A stretch of 64,000 bases of DNA from contig CALDSR010000002.1 of NCBI GenBank assembly GCA_937924505.1, positions 1-64,000 on the forward strand, read 5' to 3'. Positions within the stretch are counted from its first letter, which is position 1, and each line of letters begins with the position of its first letter. The notes below the pieces were generated by a model, which saw nothing but the letters and a program-made list of their open reading frames with translations, was not told the origin of the DNA and did not search any database. This DNA comes from an uncultured Granulosicoccus sp. GTDB lineage: Bacteria; Pseudomonadota; Gammaproteobacteria; Granulosicoccales; Granulosicoccaceae. Position numbers and translations under genes: made by a program. Below are positions 21,147 through 31,091 of this stretch, one piece after another.

Positions 21147-21725
21147 ATGACACACCCGAACACCCGTCGAAGCTGGCGATGGTTGGTCGCGATGGCCTTG
21201 TTCAGCCTTAGCGCATGCAGCAACCATACCGAGCTGACCTCTGCCGCCACTTCGGTTCCATTCAAAACGCTTGACGGGCAGAAATTCAGCCTGAGTGAGC
21301 TGCCTGGCCCGACATTAGTGAATTTCTGGTCCACCAGCTGTCACATCTGCTTGAAGGAAATGCCCGACCTTGTGGCGCTTCACGAAGACTACGAGGCGCA
21401 AGGATTTACCGTGATTGCTGTCGCCATGCCGACCGACCGCCCAGATTTGGTACTCGAAGTCAGCCAACAGCGGAAATTACCCTTTCCCGTCGCCCTCGAC
21501 CTTGACGGCAAAGTCATTTCGGCATTCACGACCACAAATGGGAAAACGATAAAAGGGACACCCACAACTTTTCTGATCAATGCAAACGGCGACTTACTCG
21601 GGCGATATGTTGGTAAGATCAGATTTGATGTATTACGCGAAAAACTTGATGAGCTTCTCACTATGAGCCAAACCGCCGAGGAATCAACCCCTAACAGGCT
21701 CGCTGCAGCCGTAGTAACGCTCTGA
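21147..21725 (+). CDS. TlpA-type thioredoxin-fold lipoprotein
   Basis: The 192-residue protein (ATG 21147) has a lipobox (MALFSLSACSN). A redoxin domain follows: a 'PFKTLDGQKFSLSELPG' strand, FWSTSCHICLKEMPDL with the CHIC active site, and GTPTTFLI with the cis-proline. It is a periplasm-facing, membrane-anchored thiol-disulfide oxidoreductase of the TlpA/ResA type, probably reducing disulfides in cytochrome maturation or another envelope pathway. The frame is open from 21051, but 21147 has GGAAAG eight bases upstream and gives a proper signal peptide; the longer form would read through the repeat pair. hemJ follows 4 bases downstream, so a heme-related role is possible. Confidence 0.85.
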   Translation: MTHPNTRRSWRWLVAMALFSLSACSNHTELTSAATSVPFKTLDGQKFSLSELPGPTLVNFWSTSCHICLKEMPDLVALHEDYEAQGFTVIAVAMPTDRPDLVLEVSQQRKLPFPVALDLDGKVISAFTTTNGKTIKGTPTTFLINANGDLLGRYVGKIRFDVLREKLDELLTMSQTAEESTPNRLAAAVVTL

Positions 21726-21729
21726 TCTC

Positions 21730-22158
21730 ATGCTCTGGGTGAAAGCACTACACGTCATTTTCATGGTCACGTGGTTTGCCGGCCTATTTTATCTGCCACG
21801 CATCTTCGTCTACCACAGTCAGGCCGAGCTATCCAACAAGGCCCAGATCGATACGTTCAAGGTCATGGAGCGAAAGCTCCTGATCATGACGCACATTGGT
21901 GGGGCACTGACCATCATATTTGGCAGCTGGCTGCTATTCGCCTGGTTACCGGGTCTGGCCACGCTCGCCTGGATGCAAGTAAAGCTCTTGCTGGTTCTGA
22001 TACTGATCCTCTACCATCTGTATTGCATCAAGCTGGTCACGGACTTCCGACTCGACAGGAATACCAAAACGCACCGCTGGTATCGCCTGTTTAACGAGAT
22101 ACCCGTGCTGTTCCTGTTTGGCTGCGTGATCATGGTGATCGTTCGGCCTTTCAACTGA
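21730..22158 (+). CDS. hemJ: HemJ-type protoporphyrinogen IX oxidase
   Basis: This 142-residue membrane protein has four hydrophobic segments. It opens with 'LWVKALHVIFMVTWFAGLFYLPR', where the conserved histidine binds heme in HemJ. It continues with 'FKVMERKLL' and the segment HRWYRLFNEIPVLFLFGCVI. HemJ oxidises protoporphyrinogen IX to protoporphyrin IX in organisms lacking HemG or HemY. The product is the substrate of ferrochelatase, encoded at 55601. It is spaced 4 bases from the TlpA-like gene and convergent with rppH. Confidence 0.9.
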   Translation: MLWVKALHVIFMVTWFAGLFYLPRIFVYHSQAELSNKAQIDTFKVMERKLLIMTHIGGALTIIFGSWLLFAWLPGLATLAWMQVKLLLVLILILYHLYCIKLVTDFRLDRNTKTHRWYRLFNEIPVLFLFGCVIMVIVRPFN

Positions 22159-22248
22159 ACAGATCAAGTCGCCAGTTAACAAGCCACCGCTGAACAACCG
22201 TTAGCGGGAAGAGCCGACGCTGCTCAGCACTGGTCGTTCAACCCACAA

Positions 22249-22728
22249 TTACGCATTGCTGACCAGTAACGGCTCAAGCTCTTTCAGTGCAAGCTTGTAG
22301 ACTTTGCGTTTGAAGAAGATGACCTTGCGCGAAGGTTCCCAGTAATCCACCCATTGCCAATGATCGAATTCCGGCGTTGGGCTATTGGCGAGATCGACCG
22401 CTTTCTCATCCCCAAGCATGCGCAGCATGTACCAGATTTGTTTCTGTCCAATGCAGACAGGATTTTGATTACGCCGAATGTATTTTTTCGGCAATCGATA
22501 CTTCAGCCATCGCCGGGTACAACCAAGAAGCTTCACATCATGCGGCTCGAGCCCGGTTTCTTCCTTGAGCTCGCGGTACATCGCCTCCTCAGGGGACTCG
22601 GATTTATCAATACCGCCTTGCGGAAACTGCCAGGCATCCTGCCCGATACGTCGCGCCCAGAAAACCTGACCGTCGTTGTTACTCAAAATGATACCGACAT
22701 TAGCCCGATAGCCTTCGCTGTCAATCAT
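22249..22728 (-). CDS. rppH: RNA pyrophosphohydrolase (Nudix)
   Basis: This 159-residue protein starts [17 protein letters not shown], characteristic of RppH. It carries the Nudix box [23 protein letters not shown]. RppH removes pyrophosphate from the 5' end of mRNAs to trigger decay. The later [11 protein letters not shown] segment and the C-terminal [12 protein letters not shown] match the family. Length agrees with E. coli RppH (176) minus a short tail. It is the last of the minus-strand group dcd-rppH, separated from dcd by a hairpin. Confidence 0.94.
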   Translation of the reverse strand: MIDSEGYRANVGIILSNNDGQVFWARRIGQDAWQFPQGGIDKSESPEEAMYRELKEETGLEPHDVKLLGCTRRWLKYRLPKKYIRRNQNPVCIGQKQIWYMLRMLGDEKAVDLANSPTPEFDHWQWVDYWEPSRKVIFFKRKVYKLALKELEPLLVSNA

Positions 22729-22821
22729 GTCGGTTCTCGTTCACCTTAAGCATGTCCCTGATCTAATTCTTCCAAAAAAAGCGAGCTTCGGCAAACGCTC
22801 GTGAGTTTTCCTTCCGGACAA

Positions 22822-22846
22822 TGCCGTATCAATGCATGATACGGCA
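22822..22846 (-). other. Perfect 10-bp stem hairpin between dcd and rppH
   Basis: TGCCGTATCA (22822-22831) and TGATACGGCA (22837-22846) form a perfect stem with a 5-base loop. It lies 35 bases past the dcd stop and 93 bases before rppH, both on the minus strand. There is no T run on either side, so it may be a weak terminator, a processing site or an operator. Confidence 0.6.
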
Positions 22847-22881
22847 CTGTGAAACTACCCATTTCACCGCTTCGCTTGCCG

Positions 22882-23451
22882 TTAAGTACGTGGCAGCGTC
22901 ACACCTTTCTGCCCCTGATATTTCCCACCTCGATCCGCATACGATGTTTCACAGACTTCATCGCTTTCAAAAAACAGCATTTGCGCAACACCCTCATTCG
23001 CATAGATTTTCGCTGGAAGCGGCGTCGTGTTGGAAAATTCCAAGGTCACGTGGCCTTCCCACTCAGGCTCCAGCGGCGTGACATTCACGATAATGCCACA
23101 GCGCGCGTAGGTACTTTTCCCCAGACACACGGTCAACACAGAACGCGGAATTCGAAAATACTCAACGGTTCGTGCCAATGCGAATGAATTCGGCGGAATG
23201 ATGCAAGTGTCTGCCTGAACGTCAACAAAACTGTCAGGGTCAAACGCCTTGGGGTCGACGATCGCGTGATTGATATTCGTGAAAATCTTGAATTCATCGG
23301 CGCAGCGGACATCGTAACCGTAGCTGGACGTACCAAAAGACACGATTCGCTCGTTATTACTGTCAACGCGAACCTGGCCAGCTTCGAAGGGTTCGATCAT
23401 CTGCTCGGATTCAGCCATACGCCTGATCCACTTGTCTGACTTGATACTCAT
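22882..23451 (-). CDS. dcd: dCTP deaminase
   Basis: This 189-residue enzyme deaminates dCTP to dUTP to supply dTMP synthesis. Diagnostic stretches are [20 protein letters not shown] near the N-terminus, [38 protein letters not shown] (the catalytic Glu lies in the trimer interface region) and [19 protein letters not shown]. Length and order match E. coli Dcd (193). It sits 7 bases downstream of mrp, the common mrp-dcd arrangement. Confidence 0.96.
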   Translation of the reverse strand: MSIKSDKWIRRMAESEQMIEPFEAGQVRVDSNNERIVSFGTSSYGYDVRCADEFKIFTNINHAIVDPKAFDPDSFVDVQADTCIIPPNSFALARTVEYFRIPRSVLTVCLGKSTYARCGIIVNVTPLEPEWEGHVTLEFSNTTPLPAKIYANEGVAQMLFFESDEVCETSYADRGGKYQGQKGVTLPRT

Positions 23452-23458
23452 TTTCTAC

Positions 23459-24550
23459 TCAAGTGTTCTGAATGACGATGTTCGGAAATTTCGCCGAGTA
23501 ATCTTTCGCCTGTCGAGAAAGTCGCGCCGCAGCCTTGCGGGCTATCTCCCGATAAATTTCCGATGTTCGACTGTCTGGCTCGGACACGACTGTCGGCTTG
23601 CCGCTATCGGCATTCTGGCGAATACCCATCTCGAGCGGCAACTCGCCCAGTAGCGACACGCTCGCCTCACCCGCCATGGCCGCACCACCGCCCTCACCGA
23701 AGATATGTTCCTCGTGACCACAGTTGCCGCAGATGTGGATGGACATGTTCTCGACGATGCCGAGGATCGGCACTTCAACCTTTTCAAACATCTTCAACCC
23801 CTTGCGCGCGTCAAGTAGTGCAATGTCCTGCGGCGTCGTAACGATGATGGCGCCGCTGACCGGGACTTTTTGCGCCAGGGTCAGCTGCGTGTCTCCGGTA
23901 CCCGGCGGCAAATCAATAATGAGATAATCAAGATCTCGCCAGCGCGTGTCATTGAGCAGCTGTTCGAGCGCCTGAGTGACCATTGGACCGCGCCAGATCA
24001 TCGGAGTTTCTTCGTCGATCAAAAATCCGATGGACATGGTTTGCACGCCATAATTTTCCATCGGCTCCAGACTTTTGCCGTCCTCGGAGTCAGGCTGACC
24101 TGACAATCCCATCATCCGCGGCTGGCTGGGGCCATAGATATCGGCATCGAGCAAACCCACAGTCGCCCCTTCGGAGGCAAGCGCCAGTGCCAAATTAACC
24201 GAGGTGGTCGACTTGCCGACACCGCCCTTGCCCGAGGCCACGGCAATGATGTTCTTGACGTTTTCAAGACGCTTGACGCCATGCTGGACAGCATGGGCGA
24301 TGATCTTCTGCGTCGTGTTGACCGTGACATTGGTGGCCCCCGCTTCTGACGCCAGGGTGCCGATCACTCGCACTTCAAGCGCCTCCTTGTATCGGGCACA
24401 GGGATACGGCAATTCCAGATCGATAGCGACCGAATCGCCTTCGATACGGATATCGCGAACGGTTTTGGCCGCGACAAGACTGGATTCAAGGTGTGGATCG
24501 ATGATCTGATCGAGCGCGTGCTCGATGACTTCGCGAGACAGCTCTGACAT
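23459..24550 (-). CDS. mrp: Mrp/ApbC-type iron-sulfur cluster carrier ATPase
   Basis: This 363-residue protein has an N-terminal MIP18/DUF59 domain (about 1-90). A ParA-like P-loop ATPase follows with GKGGVGKSTTSVNLA, LLDADIYGPSQPRM and DLPPGTGDTQLT. The CxxC pair of the Mrp/Nbp35 family is present as CGNCGHEEHIFGEGG. It binds and hands on 4Fe-4S clusters, for instance to the Rnf and IspH proteins encoded here (inferred clients). It is divergent from metG, a widespread gammaproteobacterial arrangement. The start is ATG at 24550. Confidence 0.95.
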   Translation of the reverse strand: MSELSREVIEHALDQIIDPHLESSLVAAKTVRDIRIEGDSVAIDLELPYPCARYKEALEVRVIGTLASEAGATNVTVNTTQKIIAHAVQHGVKRLENVKNIIAVASGKGGVGKSTTSVNLALALASEGATVGLLDADIYGPSQPRMMGLSGQPDSEDGKSLEPMENYGVQTMSIGFLIDEETPMIWRGPMVTQALEQLLNDTRWRDLDYLIIDLPPGTGDTQLTLAQKVPVSGAIIVTTPQDIALLDARKGLKMFEKVEVPILGIVENMSIHICGNCGHEEHIFGEGGGAAMAGEASVSLLGELPLEMGIRQNADSGKPTVVSEPDSRTSEIYREIARKAAARLSRQAKDYSAKFPNIVIQNT

Positions 24551-24681
24551 GCGACTCTTTGGCTCCGCTCGGGTGGACTGTTAAACTATGGGCAACCCAC
24601 AACTATACACGTAAGCCGTGGCATCGATGCTACCCACCAATGGGGAGTGGCGCGTCACCGTAACAGGATTATCAATACCCC

Positions 24682-26721
24682 ATGAGCCGCCGCATTCTGG
24701 TCACCAGCGCCCTGCCGTACGCCAATGGCGCACTGCATATTGGTCACCTGCTCGAATACATCCAGACCGATATCTGGGTACGTTACCAGCGCCTGATGGG
24801 CCATGACTGTCAGTGGGTCTGGGCCGATGACGCCCATGGGACACCGATTATGCTCAAAGCGCAGGCTGAGGGGATCGAGCCTGAGGCGCTGATCACGCGC
24901 ATCAAAACCGAGCACGAACGGGACATTGCGGGGTTTCTGCTGTCACCTGACAACTTTCACACCACGCACTCGCCGGAAAACAAGGAACTCGCCGAGCTTG
25001 TCTACACGCGACTTCGTGACGCTGGACATATCGTCAAGCGCACCATCAAGCAACTCTATGACGCCAAGAGCGAGATGTTCTTGCCAGACCGTTTCGTCAA
25101 AGGTATCTGCCCAAACTGTGGAGCCGCCGATCAATACGGTGACAACTGCGAAAACTGCAGCGCCACCTATGATGCAACCGAGCTGAAAGACCCGGTTTCG
25201 CAGGTGTCCGGGGCAACACCGGAATTGCGCGATTCAGAGCAGTACTTTTTTGCGCTCGGACATTTCGCCGACATGCTCAAGGAATGGACAGCCTCAGGCA
25301 GCCTGCAACCGGAGATCGCCAACAAACTCAAGGAATGGCTGGATAGCGGGCTGCAGGATTGGGATATCTCACGAAACGCGCCTTACTGGGGTTTCGAGAT
25401 TCCAGATGCGCCGGGCAAATATTTCTATGTGTGGCTCGATGCACCAATTGCTTATATCGCCAGTCACAAGCATCTGGCAGCGCGAACTGGCGAGGACTAT
25501 CTGGACACCTGGAAGGAAGGCTCAGACGTTGAGGTTTATCACTTCATTGGTAAAGATATCGCAAACTTTCATTGCCTGTTCTGGCCTGCAATGTTGCAAG
25601 GCGCAGGCTTTCGTAAACCTACCGGTGTGTTCTGTCACGGCTTTCTTACGGTTGACGGAGCGAAGATGTCAAAGTCTCGCGGCACGTCTGTCACGGTTGA
25701 AACATGGCTCAAGCATCTCGATCCGGAATATCTGCGTTACTACTACGCGGCAAAGCTCGGTAACAGTGTTGTCGATCTTAATCTCAACCTTGATGATTTT
25801 GTCACGCGGGTGAACGCTGATCTGGTCGGCAAAGTGGTCAACATTGCCAGCCGCTGTGCGGGATTCATCCAAAAGAAATTCGGCGGCAAGCTTGCGACAA
25901 GTCTGCCCGAAGAACTGACACCCGACTACGAGCATTTCATCAGTGCGCAGCAGATCATCATGCAGTACTACGAACAACGCGAGTATGGCAAGGCCATGCG
26001 CGAAATCATGATGCTCGCCGAACATGCCAATACCTACATCAACGATGCAGAACCCTGGGTCAAGATCAAGGACCCTGATGCGGCACTTGAAGTACAGCAG
26101 ATTTGCACCGTTGGATTAAATTACTTCCGCATCATCGTTACTTATTTGTACCCGGTGCTACCAAAGCTTGCCGAAAAAACAGAAAATTTCCTTGCTACCA
26201 AGCTGACACTTGATTCCTTGTCTTCTCCTTTACTTGATCACAACATCAAACCCTACAAGCCAATGATGACGCGTGTTGAAACCAAACAAATTGAAAAAAT
26301 CCTTGAAGAAACACGCGAGGCAGGAGCCGCGGCAAGTGCTGCAACAAATGCGGGAGCGCCAGGCTCAACGAATGGTGACCACGAGCCGTTGAAACCTGAA
26401 ATCGATATTGATGATTTCAACAAGGTTGATTTACGTGTTGCCACCATTGTCGATGCAAAGGCGGTGGAGGGTGCAGACAAGCTGGTGGAACTAACGCTCG
26501 ATATTGGCGTTGAAACCCGTACGGTATTCGCCGGTATCAAGGCTGCCTACAAACCAGACAATTTGATCGGCCGGCGTACCGTGATGGTGGCCAATCTGAA
26601 ACCACGCAAGATGCGCTTCGGCGTATCCAGTGGCATGGTACTCGCCGCTGGACCCGGTGGGTCGGATCTGTTCATATTGACACCCGACGATGGTGCCGAG
26701 TCCGGCATGCGGGTGAAGTAG
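24682..26721 (+). CDS. metG: Methionyl-tRNA synthetase
   Basis: This 679-residue class I synthetase has the HIGH motif ([13 protein letters not shown]) near residue 20. A four-cysteine zinc knuckle follows ([17 protein letters not shown]). KMSKSRGT lies near residue 330. A linker and a C-terminal EMAP/Trbp111-type tRNA-binding domain (from about 570, [20 protein letters not shown]) complete it. This is the long dimeric form of E. coli. rnfA begins 4 bases after the stop, so rnf expression may be tied to metG. Confidence 0.97.
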   Translation: MSRRILVTSALPYANGALHIGHLLEYIQTDIWVRYQRLMGHDCQWVWADDAHGTPIMLKAQAEGIEPEALITRIKTEHERDIAGFLLSPDNFHTTHSPENKELAELVYTRLRDAGHIVKRTIKQLYDAKSEMFLPDRFVKGICPNCGAADQYGDNCENCSATYDATELKDPVSQVSGATPELRDSEQYFFALGHFADMLKEWTASGSLQPEIANKLKEWLDSGLQDWDISRNAPYWGFEIPDAPGKYFYVWLDAPIAYIASHKHLAARTGEDYLDTWKEGSDVEVYHFIGKDIANFHCLFWPAMLQGAGFRKPTGVFCHGFLTVDGAKMSKSRGTSVTVETWLKHLDPEYLRYYYAAKLGNSVVDLNLNLDDFVTRVNADLVGKVVNIASRCAGFIQKKFGGKLATSLPEELTPDYEHFISAQQIIMQYYEQREYGKAMREIMMLAEHANTYINDAEPWVKIKDPDAALEVQQICTVGLNYFRIIVTYLYPVLPKLAEKTENFLATKLTLDSLSSPLLDHNIKPYKPMMTRVETKQIEKILEETREAGAAASAATNAGAPGSTNGDHEPLKPEIDIDDFNKVDLRVATIVDAKAVEGADKLVELTLDIGVETRTVFAGIKAAYKPDNLIGRRTVMVANLKPRKMRFGVSSGMVLAAGPGGSDLFILTPDDGAESGMRVK

Positions 26722-26725
26722 CGCA

Positions 26726-27301
26726 ATGCGCGATCTCGCGCTAATCATTCTGGGAACCGTACTGGTCAATAATTTTGTACTGGTACAGTTCCTGGGATTG
26801 TGCCCGTTCATGGGCGTATCGCGACGTCTCGATTCAGCATTGGGCATGGGCATCGCCACCACCTTTGTACTGACACTCGCGACAGGCTTGAGCTACCTTG
26901 TCAATCACTGGTTGCTGGTGCCGTTTGAGCTTGAGTATCTGCGGACCTTGAGTTTTATCGTCGTAATCGCAGCGGTTGTGCAATTTACTGAAATCACCAT
27001 TCGCAGACGTAGCCCCTTGCTACATCGAATACTCGGCTTGTATCTACCTTTGATCACCAGCAACTGTGCCGTCCTGGGTGTCGCCTTACTGAGTGTGGGC
27101 AAGCAGCACTCGTTGGTGCAGGCCACAACGTATGGCTTCGGTGCCGCCTTAGGTTTCACACTGGTTTTGCTGTTGTTCTCAGCAATGCGCGAACGTCTGG
27201 ACTCAGCCGATATACCTAAGCCGTTCAAAGGTAGTGCAATCTCGCTGATCAGTGCCGGGCTTATGTCACTGGCTTTTATGGGTTTTAGTGGCCTGCTGTA
27301 G
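26726..27301 (+). CDS. rnfA: Rnf electron transport complex subunit A
   Basis: This 191-residue inner-membrane subunit has six hydrophobic helices, starting '[21 protein letters not shown]' and including [18 protein letters not shown]. RnfA pairs with RnfE as an inverted-topology dimer that forms the membrane core and holds a Fe-S centre between conserved cysteines (CPFMG and SNCAVLG here). Rnf couples electron flow between ferredoxin and NAD to Na+ or H+ movement. It is the first rnf gene, 4 bases after metG. Confidence 0.96.
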   Translation: MRDLALIILGTVLVNNFVLVQFLGLCPFMGVSRRLDSALGMGIATTFVLTLATGLSYLVNHWLLVPFELEYLRTLSFIVVIAAVVQFTEITIRRRSPLLHRILGLYLPLITSNCAVLGVALLSVGKQHSLVQATTYGFGAALGFTLVLLLFSAMRERLDSADIPKPFKGSAISLISAGLMSLAFMGFSGLL

Positions 27302-27849
27302 TGGACATGAGCGCGCTACTAACCTTCTTTATTGTTGTAATGGCGATCTTGCTTACAGGCTATGTGCTTGGCCGCGCCCAACATCGTACCGAACAACGTG
27401 ACGGGGACAATCGTGAAAGCCTGATTGAACAAGTAAACGCCTTGCTGCCACAAACACAATGCGCGCAATGTAACTATCCGGGCTGCCGGCCGTACGCGAC
27501 AGCAATTGTTGACGATGATGCAGGAATCAATCAATGCCCACCGGGTGGTGACGTCGTTATCCATCAGCTGGCAAGTTTGCTTGATCGACCTGTAGTTGCA
27601 TTGAACGTAAACTATGGGGAACACAAACCAGCAATCGTTGCATTGATCGATGAAGCGCAATGCATTGGTTGCAAGCTATGCATTGACGCTTGTCCAGTCG
27701 ATGCGATCGTGGGTGCGCGGAAATACATGCACTCGGTCATCAGTGATGACTGCACCGGATGTGAGCTTTGCTTGCCCCCCTGCCCGGTCGACTGTATTCA
27801 CATGGTTCCAGCCAATCAGGGCAAACCTCTTTGGTCACGCCCCGAATGA
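27301..27849 (+). CDS. rnfB: Rnf complex subunit B, ferredoxin-like iron-sulfur protein
   Basis: This 182-residue protein has an N-terminal membrane anchor (LTFFIVVMAILLTGYVLG). A cysteine cluster CAQCNYPGCRPYA follows for one 4Fe-4S centre. A two-cluster ferredoxin domain is also present (CIGCKLCIDACPVDAI and CTGCELCLPPCPVDCI). It passes electrons between soluble ferredoxin and the other subunits. The GTG start shares one base with the rnfA stop; ATG 27307 is an alternative. The 3' end overlaps rnfC by 4 bases (ATGA). Confidence 0.96.
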   Translation: MDMSALLTFFIVVMAILLTGYVLGRAQHRTEQRDGDNRESLIEQVNALLPQTQCAQCNYPGCRPYATAIVDDDAGINQCPPGGDVVIHQLASLLDRPVVALNVNYGEHKPAIVALIDEAQCIGCKLCIDACPVDAIVGARKYMHSVISDDCTGCELCLPPCPVDCIHMVPANQGKPLWSRPE

Positions 27850-29471
27850 TAAAGCGACTAAAGCGACAACAGAATGCCGCTACGCACCGCCTGCGCCGGG
27901 GCATCCCCCTAGCACGTAACAAACAGGCCCTGGGGGACTCACAAACCAGTGACAAGACACCAGCCACTATTCGAACACTTGATGTACCGGATGAGCTTGT
28001 TATCCCCCTGATTGATTACCAGCAACGCAGGTTACACACACACTTCAAGGCCGGCGACAAGGTTCGCTGTGGTGATGTCATAGCAGGTACGCTCATTGCG
28101 CCTGCCTCTGGCACGATCAGCTCAATTGAGCCACGACCCATCGCCAACCCCTATCAAACGCAAGTAAGCTCTGTCGCTATAAAGGTGGATCATGAACGTG
28201 ACTCCATTGAGTCTGTGCAAGCACGCCATGCTGCCCTGACTCATATTACATTGGAACGAGTGCAAACCATGGGGCTGACAGGCCTGGGCGGTGCAGGCTT
28301 TCCGACATATGAAAAACTTGATGCATTAAACGCGCAAGCGATAAAAACCTTGATTATCAATGGTGCTGAATGCGAGCCGGTGATCGCTTGCGATGAAGCA
28401 CTTATGCAATCGCCCAAGCATGCCAGTGATATTGTTCGAGGCATCGGCCTGCTAATCAATTTAACGCAGTGCCAACGATGTGAACTCGTGATCGAGAATG
28501 ACAAGTCAAAGGCTATTGCAGTCATGCGAAATGCCATTGACTCTTACGAAACTCAACGCAAACAACATTCTCCCGAACGGCTTGATGATAAGCAGATCAA
28601 CACCAGCACAGCTTGTCCGATTTCCTTGTTGACTGTCGCACCGATATATCCGTCTGGTGCCGAAAAACCACTGGTCGAACTCGTTACGGGAAAACAACTA
28701 GCACCATTGCAAAAGCCTGCGGATATCGGCGTACTGTGTCTCAATGTCGCAACGGCCGAGTCAGTCGCGAAAGCAGCAGACGGACTCCCCATGATCAGCC
28801 GCGTTATTACCATTGCTGGCAATCGGGCCGATCACTGCCTGAACATCAGAGCGAGGTTGGGAACACCGGTGCTCGATATTATGCGCCAAACCGAAAACCT
28901 CGAAGCTGCAATGAAAAATCGCGTACGCATCGGTGGACCATTAAGCGGGTTTGATCTTGATGAGCGAGCGGTCGCTGTGACGGCCAAAACAAATTGTATA
29001 ACAATCGACGCGGCAACAACGATCGCTGAAGCACTACCGTGTATCCGCTGTGGAGCCTGTGAGGAAGTGTGCCCCGTACATCTTGCCCCGCAACAGCTTT
29101 ACTGGTTTGGCCAGGCAGGCCAACAAGACTATCTGGATCTCCATCAACTCGATAGCTGCATCGAGTGCGCTTGCTGTGATCTCGTCTGCCCTTCACAAAT
29201 TCCGCTAACCGACACCTTTCGACAACTACGCGCGTCCAGACAACAAAAGCGCAACGAAGCCATACGGGCGAAAGCCGCTGAAGGTCGGTACCAAGCGCAT
29301 ATCGAGCGCGAAGAAAACAGAGCACGACTCAAAGAGCAGAAGCGTCTTGAGGCGCAGGCAAAGATCAAGCAAGGTGCGATCGATACCGATAACGTCCTTG
29401 CTCGTATCAAGCGCAAACGGAGCTCAGGTTCTGCTAACAGCAACACTGACAATGGCGGCTCAACAACATGA
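27846..29471 (+). CDS. rnfC: Rnf complex subunit C, NADH- and FMN-binding
   Basis: This 541-residue peripheral subunit is homologous to the NuoF/51-kDa family. It shows GLTGLGGAGFPTYEKL, the NADH/FMN glycine-rich site, then NGAECEPVIACDEALM. Two 4Fe-4S motifs follow, CIRCGACEEVCPVHL and CIECACCDLVCPSQI. The C-terminal tail is a charged Arg/Lys/Glu/Gln helix of about 75 residues, as in other gammaproteobacterial RnfC proteins. ATG 27846 (ATGA overlap with rnfB) is preferred over the upstream TTG frame, because the conserved N-terminus begins soon after. Confidence 0.95.
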   Translation: MIKRLKRQQNAATHRLRRGIPLARNKQALGDSQTSDKTPATIRTLDVPDELVIPLIDYQQRRLHTHFKAGDKVRCGDVIAGTLIAPASGTISSIEPRPIANPYQTQVSSVAIKVDHERDSIESVQARHAALTHITLERVQTMGLTGLGGAGFPTYEKLDALNAQAIKTLIINGAECEPVIACDEALMQSPKHASDIVRGIGLLINLTQCQRCELVIENDKSKAIAVMRNAIDSYETQRKQHSPERLDDKQINTSTACPISLLTVAPIYPSGAEKPLVELVTGKQLAPLQKPADIGVLCLNVATAESVAKAADGLPMISRVITIAGNRADHCLNIRARLGTPVLDIMRQTENLEAAMKNRVRIGGPLSGFDLDERAVAVTAKTNCITIDAATTIAEALPCIRCGACEEVCPVHLAPQQLYWFGQAGQQDYLDLHQLDSCIECACCDLVCPSQIPLTDTFRQLRASRQQKRNEAIRAKAAEGRYQAHIEREENRARLKEQKRLEAQAKIKQGAIDTDNVLARIKRKRSSGSANSNTDNGGSTT

Positions 29472-30451
29472 GCCAGATCACTGTCGACGTCGGTGCTGTC
29501 ATCGGCAAACCACGATCCGTGCAATGGACAATGCTACAGGTATGCATAGCGCTGATACCGGGCACTTGTCTATATGCAATGCTGATCAGCAGCCAGGTAA
29601 TAATAAATGTGCTGATCGCCGCAGTTACAGCCGTTGCGTGTGAAGCGCTATGCATGATGCTCAGACGACGTTCGGTAGAAAAGGCAGTATCTGACGGGAG
29701 CGTCATACTCGCCGCCACCCTGCTTGCTCTGGCAATACCACCAACCTTACCAATCTGGCAATTAATTATCGGCACCACTGTTCTGGTGTTGTTGGGAAAA
29801 CAAGTATTTGGTGGTCTCGGACATAACCCATTCAATCCCGCCATGGTGGCCTATGCATTTTTGCTGATTTCCTTTCCGGTCACGATGACTGTCTGGGATA
29901 ATCCTGGTTCAGAACAAATCGATGTTGCGTGGAGCGCCATTACAAAAGCAACACCACTTGACCATATGAAGTCGATTGACATCACCAGTACAACAAGCTT
30001 GGGCGCTCCATCAAAAAAAGACATTACGAACCTTATTTTTGACACTCCTTGGCCAATTATTGCATTGGGTTGGTTGCTTGGCGGTATTTATCTCATCGTC
30101 AGGCGAGTCATCACATGGCATATTCCAGCCAGTGTTCTGTCAAGTATCTTCATGCTTTATCTCTTCCAGAATACTTTTGTCAATAGCGTATCCCTGCCAA
30201 CCTTCCCTGCCATGCTCACCGGCGCCATTATATTTGGTGCGTTCTTTATTGCGACAGACCCGGTTACAGCTGCGCGCAGCAAAGCCGGGCAACTCCTTTT
30301 CGGCACAGGTATCGGTACCTTGTGCTTTTTCATCCGCGAATACAGTGCCTATCCAGAAGGTTTCGCCTTCGCAGTTCTGCTCATGAATATGGCCGTGCCA
30401 CTTCTAGACCGTATCGACGCTATATATTCACGGAAGACAAAAACGCAGTGA
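29468..30451 (+). CDS. rnfD: Rnf complex subunit D, flavin-carrying membrane protein
   Basis: This 327-residue polytopic protein matches RnfD/NqrB in length and features. It has GKQVFGGLGHNPFNPAMVAYAFLLI near residue 120 and FFIATDPVTAARSK near residue 255, both typical. RnfD carries a covalently bound FMN on a threonine and a non-covalent flavin. A KATPL stretch near residue 160 may be the attachment region, but I cannot place it with certainty. It overlaps rnfC by 4 bases. Confidence 0.95.
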   Translation: MSQITVDVGAVIGKPRSVQWTMLQVCIALIPGTCLYAMLISSQVIINVLIAAVTAVACEALCMMLRRRSVEKAVSDGSVILAATLLALAIPPTLPIWQLIIGTTVLVLLGKQVFGGLGHNPFNPAMVAYAFLLISFPVTMTVWDNPGSEQIDVAWSAITKATPLDHMKSIDITSTTSLGAPSKKDITNLIFDTPWPIIALGWLLGGIYLIVRRVITWHIPASVLSSIFMLYLFQNTFVNSVSLPTFPAMLTGAIIFGAFFIATDPVTAARSKAGQLLFGTGIGTLCFFIREYSAYPEGFAFAVLLMNMAVPLLDRIDAIYSRKTKTQ

Positions 30452-30470
30452 AGACAGGGGCGCACGCATC

Positions 30471-31091
30471 ATGAATGTCGAGATACATTCAACATCAGCA
30501 ACGCGTAGCGCATTGTTGTTACTGGTGTTTGTAATGGTCGCCGGTTTTTTGCTGCTGGGCGTTAACCGACTCACCGCTGACCGTATACAACGTTCCGAAA
30601 ACACATGGTTACAACAGAAGCTGATGGAAGTACTCAGTGATGAGCAGCGGCGCATGTCACCAACGATCACACATATGGAACTATCGAATACGAGCGGACT
30701 CGATGCTCCTCTACCGTTGTACCGCGTAACAGCCGGAAGCACCACTATCGCGTCCATTCTGACGGTTGAGGCGCCAGATGGATACAATGGAGCGATTGAA
30801 CTGCTGCTTGGTATTGATCGACATGGCTCCATCACTGGCGCCAGGATAACCCGGCATCGCGAGACACCTGGGCTGGGTGATGACATCGACATTGCGCGCT
30901 CTGACTGGATTCGCAGCTTCGATGGTTTATCTCTGAATTCGGTGCCTGAGGCAGCATGGTCGGTGAAACGCACAACATCGCAATTTGACGCTTTCACCGG
31001 TGCGACGATTACACCACGTGCCGTGATCAATGCCATACATCGTGCACTGCTCTGGTACTCAGCACATCAAGACGCTATTCTGAACTCATGA
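30471..31091 (+). CDS. rnfG: Rnf complex subunit G, FMN-binding periplasmic subunit
   Basis: This 206-residue protein has an N-terminal membrane anchor (ALLLLVFVMVAGFLLLGV) and a periplasmic FMN-binding domain. The motif DAFTGATITPRAV near residue 178 holds the threonine to which FMN is attached in RnfG/NqrC proteins. The upstream segment ARITRHRETPGLGDDI is also typical. It follows rnfD by 19 bases and overlaps rnfE by 4. Confidence 0.95.
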   Translation: MNVEIHSTSATRSALLLLVFVMVAGFLLLGVNRLTADRIQRSENTWLQQKLMEVLSDEQRRMSPTITHMELSNTSGLDAPLPLYRVTAGSTTIASILTVEAPDGYNGAIELLLGIDRHGSITGARITRHRETPGLGDDIDIARSDWIRSFDGLSLNSVPEAAWSVKRTTSQFDAFTGATITPRAVINAIHRALLWYSAHQDAILNS

